Origin: Alitta virens
Taxonomy: Eukaryota; Annelida; Polychaeta; Phyllodocida; Nereididae
DNA length: 64,000 nt
NCBI GenBank assembly: GCA_932294295.1
Contig: OW028584.1
Location: 25,405,638-25,469,637 of the forward strand
Reading direction: 5' to 3'
Position numbers and translations under genes: made by a program. Below are positions 21,091 to 32,900 of the stretch, one piece after another (within the stretch, counting starts at the first letter, position 1; every line of letters starts with the position of its first letter). The notes below the pieces were generated by a model. The model was not told the DNA's origin and did no database searches. It worked only from the letters and a program-made list of their open reading frames with translations.

Positions 21091-23275
21091 CAGTGCCTCA
21101 AAAAAGTGATGGGACAGTCCAAGATTTTCCCTAATATCACTGACCACATTTCATAGAATGACATTATGTAAGTTTCATCACCATCTCCAAGTTTAAATAC
21201 TTAGGTGAAAACTCAGCATAGTCCACAATTCAGTATATAGTAAAAGTATAGATTTCTTATCTCCAAGTAAGTAAGACAAAGTCAAAGGTAAAGTGTATGA
21301 CTGGTCTCTCTTGCTCAAATCAAAGATGCAAGATCCTCCACTTTATTTCTTATTTATGGGCAGTGATTTTTCCCCAGTCACTCCTCTTTCTCTCCATTGG
21401 CCAGAGGCCACATCCAATCACAAAATCACACAGTTTCACATTCAACCAATAAACAATTCTCTAATTTTAAAATATTTCTTTCCTATTACATAATTGGGCT
21501 GTTGGAATAGTTCCCGCCATTTCTAGCATCTCATTACTGAGGCTGACAATGGGCTTTGTGACCAAAGAGCTTTTAATAGAACCCTCTTCCTCTCAAACCC
21601 CAGGAGGCTGTATTGGCTTCATTGTCCAAGAAACCAACTGCCCACCTGGTCTGCTGCAATCATTGTCTTGGCCACCCCAGAACCCATTGTCCAAGTTTCC
21701 ATTGTGTCTTGAACACCCTTCAGTGGACACACAGTCTTTACTCCAACAGCCAGTGGAAAACTTTAAATACATTAACTTAAATGCCTACTTTATAATTGTA
21801 TACACATTTCTACATATATATAAAATTCAATTCAAACAGTCATACACATAATAATTTCAAACTACACATATAAACATATACACATATAAACACATAGAAA
21901 CATTTCAACACATACCAACATGCACATAAGAACATTAACACTTGAATGCATACACATTAAGGAATGTACATAATTAACATTCACTGGTTTTAGTTTTAAG
22001 GGAGGCAAAAGCCTAGTGCTTTTTACAATTAGACCACTTTTACTTATAAGATGACTTTATTGAACGTAGTAGAACACAGTTTTAGAGCAAAAATGACAAT
22101 TATGTAATCAATAGATCTGCAACAGTGTGACAAACAATCGACAGATGATTTATCACTTTAAAAAAGTGTCGGGGACACCCATGATTATTATATGCAAAAA
22201 TAATGTCAGTCAATATTTTGTGGCATAAACTTTTTTTGCAATGACTGCTTCAAGACACCATGGCATAGAGTGGACGATCTTCTGGAAAATGGATGGTATA
22301 ATGTATTTCCAAGCCTTCTAAACTAAATTTTTAAGTTCAGCCTTATTTTTTGGATTTTCTGATTGCATTTGCCACTTCAGGAGATAGAAGATGTGTTCAA
22401 TTGGGTTAGATCAGGTGATTGACTTGGCCAGTTGAGCACTGTCCACTTTTTCTTGGCAATGAACTCTTGCGTAGCCTTTGCAGTATATTTCGGGTCTTTG
22501 TCAGATTGCACAATTAAGCCCCTGCCAGCAAGATTTTCCCATTTGGCTCAATATACTTGCTCAATATCTTCCTGTAGGTGTTGCCATCCATTATGCTAGA
22601 TCCATCTTCAGTTATATCATCAATGAAGACCAGGTCACTAGGTCCTTTGGGAGTAATACATGCCCAGGCCATCACACTACCTCCTCCTTGCTTCAGGTAT
22701 ATCTTGGATCATCAGGTTTGTCCTTTGGTCTCCACGTTGTGCACTTGCCATCAGACTGAAACATGTTTATTTTAGTTTCAGCTGTCCACAGGACCTTTTC
22801 CCAGTAAGAGGTGGGTTATTATTAACATGTGCCCTTGCAAATTCTAGACTTGCTCTTCTGTTCTTGGCTTTGCAGCGTGCCCAATGTCCCATGAACCCTG
22901 CATCATGTAACCTATTCCTTATGGTTTGATCACTGATGGTTATTCCTCACTCAGTGTCACTTGTTGTGATAGCCTGGACCTAAAAATAATGGTTTGACCT
23001 CAAGCATAATAGCAGATTAGTGTCTAGCAATCAATTAAGACTTAATTCTTAAGGTGTCCCATAACTTTTTTGAGTCCTCTGTGACATGGTTCAAGGCTTT
23101 TTGTGTATCTGTGTGCTTAGTCATGCATGGAAGGATAACACAAACAACAAACATTCTCCCAGCATTCAAAAGAACACCCTTGAAACAGTAAGTCTTAATT
23201 TTTGAACCTCCATTTCTACAGAAAGTAAAAAGAAAACCCCATGCATGTCTGTCCCATCACTTTTTTAAGGCACTG
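21091..23275 (-). mobile_element. Tc1-like DNA transposon, decayed, with IR/DR-type ends
   Basis: The ends are inverted repeats starting CAGTGCCTCAAAAAAGTGAT, flanked by TA on both sides (21089-21090 and 23276-23277), as expected of Tc1/mariner. Diverged inner copies of the end sequence lie near 23040-23080 and 22155-22180, an IR/DR arrangement like that of other Tc1 elements. The transposase frame on the minus strand ends near 22217. The left outer end is about 1.1 kb further out, so roughly 21170-22140 is probably extra inserted DNA. Confidence 0.85.
22217..22980 (-). pseudogene. Tc1-like transposase remnant
   Basis: Recognisable pieces on the minus strand, in order, are a helix-turn-helix part with SDQTIRNRLHDAGFMGHWAR, a block corresponding to the family's first catalytic Asp but reading LWTAET (Ala in place of Asp), the second-Asp block QSDKDPKYTA, and LNWPSQSPDL followed by NPIEH in another frame. 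Frameshifts and at least one stop break the reading frame. The family cuts and pastes TA-flanked DNA with a DD34E/D triad. This copy lacks a catalytic residue and an open frame, so it cannot be active. Confidence 0.85.
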
Positions 23276-23380
23276 TAAATATTTTTTGGCAAAATAAAAG
23301 AATCTGAATCTGAATCTCTCACCTTATCAATCAACCCTCGGAAGCAGCAAGAACTTGCCTTAGAGGGCTGCACTTCCCAC

Positions 23381-23390
<10 letters not shown>

Positions 23391-23413
<23 letters not shown>
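23391..23413. repeat. (ATCT)n microsatellite
   Basis: Five to six tandem ATCT units. Confidence 0.9.
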
Positions 23414-24436
23414 AGATGCATGTGATGGTCCAACGGTCCAACACCATGATTTGAAGATGCATGTGATGGTCCAACAACATCGATGAATTTTTCTTTGGTT
23501 GGCCCAACAAGTCTAAAAGATTTATGCGATGGTATGACAGCATTTAAAGATTAATGTGACCGTATAACACCCGGTCATATGGCCATATATGAAAAAGAAT
23601 AAATAATAATACTAATTATTTTTGTGAAAGCATATCACCTCTGGTGAAGGATGCTTTTGATGGTCTAAAAGCAATCGGTGAAAGACGGATATGGTATTAT
23701 TACAAAATCAATGTGTCATTCACTATCGACTGCTTTAATCATTAATGATTTGGTAATTTGGCAATTTTAATTAAATATTTATTTGACCCATTAAGCAATG
23801 TGATATTATGTGAACCCTGTGTCAAGCGAGCAAATACTCAATTATAATTCGGCAGCACTGCTGCTCGAAAATTATCGACCAGCTCCTATAAATATTTTTT
23901 TATGTAATAACTTTGATGATGAGCCCAACACTTTAACTACTTTTTATCTGCAAAGTATTAGGTTTCCCACTGTTGTAAACATGTTTTAAACAGATGTGAA
24001 CTCTTTTTCTTATGCCAACGCTCGGTGTATAGTATGACAACGTTCTTGACATGTTGATGTATGACTTAATTGTTTCACGAAATTGGCGTCTGTACTGTCA
24101 TAAGGCTATAATACATGCTCCCCTACAAGATGCTCACTTCATTAATGCTCCCTGAATCCTTTATAAAAATTATTACATAAAATACTCGAGTATTGATCGA
24201 TTTGGAGGCCTCGAGTATCGATTCTAGGCATAACCCTCGATAAACAGCCCTAATGTGAATCCCTGTCGGTAAAATATGTATATTAAGCGGTCATCCTGCC
24301 ACTGAAATAATCATATAAGAGGTTGTGTTTCCCAATCTCAGTTTTATATTTGGTGTCAAGTAATTCTTAGCTAATTCATTTTATTGTATATTTCATTTAT
24401 GACAATTGAATTTATTATTTTGATTCTGTGACCAAG
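23414..24436. other. Intergenic, nothing recognised
   Basis: Some short repeats (GATGCATGTGATGGTCCAAC appears twice near 23414-23475). No gene was seen. Confidence 0.35.
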
Positions 24437-24539
24437 CAACCCCGGTCATATGGCCATTATGAGGTCATGTAACCAAGGTTGTTGAACATTTAACCAACCC
24501 TGGTTACATGACCTCATACTGGTTATATGACCGGAGTTG
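24437..24539. mobile_element. Foldback MITE, about 103 bp
   Basis: An almost perfect hairpin. The left arm starts CAACCCCGGTCATAT and the right arm, read back, starts CAACTCCGGTCATAT; arms are about 47 bases around a short loop. Confidence 0.75.
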
Positions 24540-25234
24540 TATGGTATAGTCATATACCCCACAATCAGTTGTATACCACAGAGAAAAGCCATGTGGTATA
24601 GCCTATGTGGTATACATGTGTATACTACATGGCTTACCTTACAAGGATGGGAAATGTATACCACATACTTCTATGTATGGCAGGCCAATGACAAAAAAAT
24701 CACTTTTTGCAGCTTAGCGCTTCGCTGTTTAAACTAACGCCGCCGCTTTAAAACAATATTCGGAGTCACAATTTTACTACTATTCAAAAGATAAAATTGT
24801 CAGCTCTCTAAAAAGGTTAGAAATTTTGAAATCGGACAAGAATTAATGCTTCTAGGACCAAAAAACGTAACAGAAAGTCAATGGTCTGTTCAGTCCACAG
24901 ATGCAGGCCATTGTGTGGCTGTGTTGCTATGGGCAACGTCACAGGAGCGTCATCGCTTCGGTAATACAATCGAATAATACGGAACAATAAAACATTTTCT
25001 GTCCAAATCTAGTATGAAAAACAATTCTGACAAGAAATATTTAACAACTGGTTTGTAAACATCATTCGTAAATTTTTTTATTAACCTCAAAATGTCCCAG
25101 AAAGTTTTGAGGTGATGACGTTGTTGACAGTTATGCAATGCTCTGATTGGTCAATAGCAAAAATTGATATTCATGAATTTTTTCTATACTACATGAATGC
25201 ATAGCCAGGCAGTTCAACTAAAAGTGAAAATTGT

Positions 25235-25412
25235 GGGGTATAAATAAGACCCAAGTGGATATGTGGTATATTTTTATATTCCCTCACTTGTGGACAGATT
25301 GGCTTCAGAATTCACTCGTGGCTAACGCCACTCTTGAATCCTGGCCAATCTGTCCACTCGTGGGGAATATAAAAATATACCACATAACCCTTGGGTCTTA
25401 TTATAATAACCG
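25235..25412. mobile_element. Foldback MITE, about 178 bp
   Basis: Two arms of about 80 bases pair almost throughout. The left arm contains ATGTGGTATATTTTTATATT and the right arm its exact complement. ACCGGGGTTG just outside (25409-25418) is an inverted match to the start of 24437-24539, so the two hairpins may bound one 982-bp unit. Confidence 0.7.
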
Positions 25413-26221
25413 GGGTTGTACTATAGAAATATAGCAAGTATTGTTGTTGCCCATACAACCATTTTTTAATTTGCTATAAATATTGCTATAGTAACCTTAC
25501 CTTAGTAGTTTAGAGCTAGTCGGTCTATGCACCTGCTTGTCATGTGCATACACCTTGGTCCAGCTTGGTTGTTTTCACCTACAGCTTATGTTTTGACACC
25601 ATCTGGACCCACTTCACTATGCTGCTATCCCTCTAAGCCAACGCAGTTCAATGTTAACTTTTACCTATTGTGTGAGCGAGCAGCCCCATGTCCTCATGTA
25701 TTTTATTTTGTTTTACTTGGCTCTATTAAAAATTCTAAACCAAAAAATAGCTTGTTGTGCATAAATGACCATTATGTGACCATATAATCCTGGCCATAAG
25801 TTGCTGGACACATTATAAATGTATTAATTGCATTACTTGCAAACTTGCAACTGCTACAGTAACCATCAAAGGCAGCTCCAGAGTTTTACATTGGAGGGGG
25901 CCACTGTGTGCCTCGAGAAATTAAGTATACACTCCTGGGCAAAAAAAATGAGCCGAGTCAGAATTTCATGTGATTTTAATGTTGCGTTGCATTATATTGT
26001 TATGTACAAATATAGCTTAAATTTAATAGGGGATGGCTTTTCCTTTGGCATTTTTTAATTTTTATTATATATAAAAAGAGTTATTCTTTTCGCCACACTT
26101 TAATTGAGCCTTAAACACCTGGGACTGTCTACATTTTCCCACTCAAACCAATGATGCGACTTGCATTTCACCAAATCAGATATGGGTCATTTATATGAAA
26201 TAATATAAAGGTAGGGAAAAA

Positions 26222-26506
26222 AGTGCAGTATAGCGGACCCAGGTTTATGACCATATTTAACGAGCTTAATTCATTGCAGGCCTATGACGTAAAAATGCTT
26301 GAAATTTATGTATGACGTCACAAATTAATGTAGTTATGACGGCGGTTTCATCTTCACGGTAAAGACAGAGTTTATGCTTTTTCTTCAAACCCCCGCTCAT
26401 CACCAAATATTATTGTGCATGAACTGCAAACTGAAATATTTGATAAAATTTAATTTTTAATAGGGCGCCAAATATGGGCATACATTTGGGTCCGCTATAC
26501 TGCACT
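26222..26506. mobile_element. TIR MITE, 285 bp
   Basis: It has perfect 20-bp inverted ends, AGTGCAGTATAGCGGACCCA on the left and its complement on the right. No transposase is inside. The target duplication is unclear. Confidence 0.75.
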
Positions 26507-26699
26507 AAACCCCAAAGGCTATTTTAATTTTATTATTAAAATTATTGAATGTTCAAGTATCAAGTTAAATTGTACATGTATTTAGTATCACATGAACACC
26601 CTAACAAACGTGATGATGTGACCGGGGTAAGTTTTCCCAGCTCCGACTAATAGTTTTTCAAAATTTAGTTTTACGCCACCAGGGTCGCCAAAAAATGTG

Positions 26700-26895
26700 G
26701 TGACTAGTGGCGACATCTGTACGACAGGAATGCCAGTCAAAACGGCTACACGCGAAAACGGCTGCAGCAAAGAACGGCTACAAGCTATTACGAGAAGCTC
26801 AAAACGGCTACTGCCATAAATTACATGTCCAAAATGGCTACACGTTCATACACCAAAACATCTACACTTTCAATGACGATTCAACACATGATAAC
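26700..26895 (+). repeat. Repeat with recurring AAAACGGCTACA motif, upstream of a gene
   Basis: The block repeats (A)AAACGGCTACA-like words and matches 55020-55240, including CATAAATT, AAGTCC/ATGTCC and TTCATACACCAAAA. It ends about 25 bases before the first ATG of the plus-strand nuclease-like gene. Confidence 0.65.
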
Positions 26896-26920
26896 GAGAT
26901 GACTTTTTTGGGTTGACCTG

Positions 26921-29900
26921 ATGACGAGTTCGGATGTTGACGAGTTGACCAACAATCTCTTCCGCCACCCGTACGGCAAGCAGCCGCAACTCCGATCGTT
27001 CAACATTGTGATGGCGTCGAAACTTACCTCACTCACCTCCAGTGATGACCAGACATCCGAACAAAACAGTGCATGTGTTGTGAATTTGCCAAAACAAACC
27101 AGTAATTGGACTGACAGTCAGGATACAGTGACATTGGTATACAAACTCTTCAAAGTCCGCACTAGTGTATTTGACGTCGAAACCATCCTTTGGCCGGGTA
27201 ATATCCATGGAACAAACTTGGATAATTATTTTGATAGGAGTTCATATAAAACTATTTTATCTAAAAGATTTTATGATGTTTACTTTGACTACTTGGATAA
27301 AGTATTTGAGAAGCTCGATATTGATGAAAGACTCTGGTATGCTAAGCCTGAGGATGAACTGGAGGAGAAAGCTGAATCTATGTTCGCCCTTATACTAAAA
27401 GCAATGAGGGATTTCTCCAAAAAAAAGCCTGCTTTGGATGATACTATTTCAAGAGAGTAAGTGCAAACATTGAACTGAGGCCAAATTAAGTAGACTAAGT
27501 TGAATTAATTAAACTAATGGCAAAAGTTCCTGATAAATCAATTTTCAACATAGCTAGACTGCATCAGTGCATGGCAGCAAACCCTGGCCAGGACCACAGA
27601 CCCTAGGACAACATCACTTACGTACATGATCATGATGATGACTGCAAAAGTATTTTGTGAGATAGTTTTTTTTTGTTTGCAATAAATTTAACAGCCAGAA
27701 AAGTTGCTACAGTAACGCTCATGCAACCTGTGATAATTTGCAGTGATATACTCATCTTTTGGGTGCATCACATAAACCTTAACTGATGTCGGGACTCGGG
27801 AGTGTAGTCAACCAGGGCCTGGAGCCAAAATTTTATATCACATCCAAGTCGGCAATGACACTTTCGATTACTGAGCCTGGTGACTGCATACTCCAAAGTG
27901 GCAAATGGAGTATGGTTAATCTGTCCGCTACCAACTTGTGCGAACAACTGGTCCGCCGGCATAGTCAAGTGCTCATCATGGCACACGTAGATATATCTAC
28001 AATTATTGAGGATAAACAAAGAATTGAAACATTGATTTTGTCGATTTTTCGATATTGTTATCAGTATTTTCTCAATTCATCAATATACAGCACATCTATG
28101 ACAACCCTACTTGTTTACATATTTCTTTTAATATTTGGCCAAAATTTAAAAAAAACAATTACTAAGTATTTCACCAGTCATTGTTGCTATAAGCTGATGA
28201 AAGTTTATTATACTGTACATAAGTGAAATATATTATAGTGAGAATTTGTTAGAATTTTTTTGTAAGTCACAAATATATAATTTTTATAAGCCTATACATA
28301 TTTCACCTAAGTCGTTCTAAGTACTTTGAGTCCCTAACATAGGTTTTTTTGCTTTTTTTTTTAACTTTCCTTATTTTTATTCGTTTGAGTATTTAGAGCT
28401 CAATAAATTATTTAATAAACTGACCTAGGCCTATTTGAAATTAAATTAAAAAAAGTTTTTAAAATAAATTTAATTACTAAAATCGAGTAAATTCAATTGG
28501 TATACTTAATTTCAATTATCTCCCTTTCACCTCAGTGATGCAAATATGTTCTTATGTTGTGAGCCAATTGCAAGTCTCGCCTTGAATATTGTTGAAAGAC
28601 CCTCAATCGAAAATTGCATAATGTTAACATATAGGCCTATTCATTAAATCCCTGTGATCCCCATTACTATCAATCCAGTTGCAGTTAAAGTTATACAAAC
28701 TTATTGTGAACAATGTACACTTGTTTTCACACTACAGGCAGGTGAATATCATGAATACCAGTAGATAAATCTCAACAGGGGGTATTCCTAGACACCTATT
28801 ATTTCTGTGCTTCCAATAGTTCTGGAGATAATTGGCTATAATTTTACGTGGATGGGGGCAGGATACATAGGCGGGGAGATGGGTGACCAGGGTCTACTTC
28901 AAGCAGTGAGAGACCTGAAGGAGCTAGGGGTGGTTTGCCATGTTCTCAGGACTGCGTCTGATTATTTTCACTATCACAATTGGGAAATTATTAATTTAGA
29001 TCATGTATATTATGCTTGATTAAGATAATGCAAACCTGTAATAGACTGAAATTAGCAAGGTGTTCACATCAGCCAAATATAAAGTTCAGGGCTGGCTTAC
29101 AAATCAAAATTTACTATGCTTTGTGCACTTACAATAAAAATTGATATATGTTTTGAATTGCAGGCTTGAAAACATGAACGAAAGAATTACAGACTGGCTG
29201 TATTTGACACGGAAAGTGCTCTTGGTTAATCCGAATAAAATATGTGAAACCACCTATGAGGAATTATTCAGAGACTTTGTTAAAATTGTGGGACTGTCAT
29301 GTCAGTAAGTATGATCAAGAACTTCTACATATATAGAAGTTCTTGGTATGATTGTTACACATTTGACTGATTTTTTAAAACTGGATTGACATACATGTGT
29401 CATCAACACATATTTTTCTTTTTCAGTCGTGGAGATTACTTTTCCAAACTGACTTTCGAATATGAAGACAAAGGAGGTGCTGTTGTTCGTAGCGTTTCAA
29501 GTAAACCAGATTTGCTTATCTGCAGAAAGATAGGTTTTCTACAAGGATCTGCTGTTGCAGTGGTTCAAGTAAGTCTATGTAATATGTGAGGTCAAATGAA
29601 AAAATTGTTAGGTTCTGATTCTATGGCCAAAATCTTAGGAATTTTTATTTTTTGGCCCTTAGCCAAAGAATTTCGAAGAGGATAATTGTTATCATCTTAA
29701 TTATAGTATAAATAATTAATTTTAGTTTATTCAATGCAATAAATTCATGTAAATGGCAGAGAAAAGTCAGAGCAAGGGGTTTCCTTTTTTTGTGATTTCT
29801 ACATCCGCAAGCACTATTAAATTTTACACTCACTCTGCGTCTGACGCAGCATTTCAGCGTCCTCAGCAGCGTCCTGGCGTCACTGATTTGGTCTGCAGTT

Positions 29901-32900
29901 GCGGTAGCAGAGGAAACCGGTTAACTGAGGGGTAAATGCACTAATTAGATCTGTTCCCGGCAAATGTGTGCTTATAGTGAGGGATCCGGATAAGTGAGGG
30001 TTGACTGTAATTACCCCATGTCTGGACAGGCTGATCCTTAACTTCAAATACCCTTACATATAGATGGGTTGGCCCTGGTCAACAAGTCTGCTCCCTTCAC
30101 TGAACCAAATCGATCTATGGACACTTTACCTGCCATGTCATTATGCATTTATGCAGTGCAAGGCAGGGGCCTAGCTCAGAGGTAGCGCTCTGGGCTTTCA
30201 ACCGCTGGGTCCCGGGTTCGATTCCTGGTCGAGCCTAAGTTGGATGGCTGTTTCATCCTTCGTCTCATTGCCATGGTCTCTGCCTGTCCTAATTAGCCCA
30301 ACTGGTGCAGAAATACAGGACGTAAAGCCCTAATCACACACACACACACACACATTTATGCAGTGCCAATAGATACTCCCATCGGTGTTTGTCAATGGTA
30401 CGTTCTTTAGTTGCATAAAATGTTAGCTTATGTTAGCTCAGTAGAAAGATGCAACATCCCAAATTGTTATATTTGCCAAATTACAAACTAGTGCAAAACT
30501 ATTTCCACCTCCCCCTTACCCAACATATACAGGTTATTTGTAAATTTACATACGTATCAGAAGATTTTAATTAAATTGAAAATATCTTTATATGCCCGCA
30601 CATTCATAATTCAACCATTCTATATTGCTCATCATCATATATCATTATAAAATTTGTTCTCTCTTCTTCTCTATCTCTTATTTTGTAAGCCTTGAGAATT
30701 AGTTTATTATTATTATGTTTTTACTATGTACTGATTAAATTATAAATCTATAGCAATATAACTGATACACAGAACCACAAGGGAGCGTGACGATAGCGTT
30801 GTTACCACAACTTAGTCACTGCCTCCTTGACCATATAGTATACAATAATTTATAATATAGTTGTACCAGACAGATTTATTTATGTAAATGTATGGTCAAA
30901 ATAAAATATTCTTGAGTCTGTAGACAGAATATAAAAATGTTATTACTTAGAAGCAAACCTGAACAATATAAAGCATGCTAAACAGATGAGCATCATCACT
31001 GCTTGCAGTGCTATTTTTTATTCAACTTGATCAGTTTCTGAGAATGTAAATCTCAAAACCCAGGAGTTCTTCTTTCTTATATTATGTGACTTATCCAGTA
31101 GCCTGCTATTTAAAACTGATTTAATAACTTACCTCTACATGTACGCTTAATAAATTGTGGATTAATTATGATAAACAAAAGGTATTTGCCTCACTGGAGT
31201 TAAAACACTAGGACATGTACGGATTCTAATTGCCATTGCGCAATTAATAGGCAATTTAGGCCTGATGGACACATGACAATAAAGGACATGGTTTAGACTT
31301 ATTATGGCAAAGTTTCAAACTCTTTGGCGCAGTTCTTCTCTGGAAACGAACAAATATACTTTTTACCCTATTTTTTCCCTTATTTTATGAAACATAGCCG
31401 ACATAGGTCAATGTGACTATTAGCTGTTATTAAACTACACAGTTATGCTGACTAGAGTTCAGAAACAGGGATATGTACGAACCACTTGGCCATATAGAGT
31501 ATTACTGTACAAAATTTTGATATGGTAAACTTTTGCATAGTGTTTGAGTTATGCTCCGGGAACGAAAAGTAACACCCACCCGCCAATCAGACAAACATTT
31601 AACAATTTTAATGAAGCCTGTATGCTATATGGGATCGCTGAGGGTTTTGCTGCAGCACATCCTATGTTCGAAATTAAAATGTGCAGCAATGTAGTTTGAA
31701 ACTGTTCAAAAAGCTTTAAATGTTTGGGGTAGGATCGGTCAGAAATCAGAAACTATTTCACATTGATTAGCATTTTAAATTTACCAGTCTCGTCCAAGAA
31801 TCTGAATGCACTTAATGGTGTTGTCAATCACATGAGGACCAGTAATTAACTATCCTCTGCAATTTTTTACCATGTAGTTATCATGAAATTTATCCATCTT
31901 ACATCCTTTCTACTCAAATTAGCTCTGCCCCACGGAGTGGGGAGAGCTTTTGTCAGTACATCGATCTCGCGAGATGACATCACCTTCGCGCAAAAATGTT
32001 CAGCGTGTGATAACAGAACTTACATGCCGTCTTCCACTACATCCCGTGGTTTAACGCTACATATTCCCCTTGTACAGGCAGCTATTGCTTTTGGGCCTTT
32101 TTCGTTGCTTGGTTTTTCTACGCACAGCCATTTTATACGCCCGTTTGTGTCCTTCACTTTCTACCTATTCTCGCCATTGCCCGAGACTGCCGTATGACGT
32201 CATCAACAGAATTCCCATTGGGGGAAGCCCACGCTCAGCGCCCTTGCCGCTAGTGTACACTTGCCAGCGAAAGTGGCGGGAAACGTTGCGTTTTCGATCC
32301 CACTAGGGATCAAAGTGTTCTGCTGCTATCGGCAGAGCTCCGCACATCCCATGTGCATTCTAGTTAATATTATGTCATCCATGTGTAAATTTTAAGTATA
32401 CAATTGCTATTAGTATTCAGAACATTTTGTTACCGAAGCAGAAGTCTCACATTTGCTCTTGTGCAATGTGAATGTGCCATAGTTGTGAAACTGAATGCTA
32501 AATAGATAATTGAAAAAACAGTGGGTGCTATTGTAATTGATTATGAACTTTTTTCATTGCATTATACTAGGTGAAGAGTGATGTGCCCATGCTTAAAGCT
32601 TTGAAGAAGACCAGAGGGGAATCAGGTTCAACTTCAACTTCTGAAGATGAAAGTGATAGCAATGAAGTTCACAACATGGAAGATGTGTATGATTGTTCGT
32701 TGTTGAGGAAAGATTATCCAAATGGTAACCCCAGACTAATGACAGCCAAAGAAAGGAAAACCTGTTCATTATTCCTCCCACAGTTAATTGGAGAAGTTGT
32801 GGCTGCTGTGAATAGCCCAGATATTAATTTGCAGTCTGTTCCACTTCACGATGTACCACCAGATCACATAGGAGTGAAGTCAGTCATTAGCTTTGGCATT

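Noticed and set aside
27786..28226. 146-codon open frame in intron 1 of the plus-strand nuclease-like gene
   Set aside because: No splice sites join it to the gene, the second half is low-complexity, and no family motif is seen.
28807..29019. 70-codon frame just before exon 2 of the plus-strand gene
   Set aside because: It has an open, protein-like look but no start context, no acceptor and no conserved block.
29916..30010. Tigger/pogo-type element end (GGATAAGTGAGGGTTGACTG)
   Set aside because: Only one end was found; no partner TIR or transposase, so it was not listed as an element.
30168..30236. tRNA gene
   Set aside because: The tRNA-like head belongs to a SINE with target duplications; five copies with the same body occur in the window.
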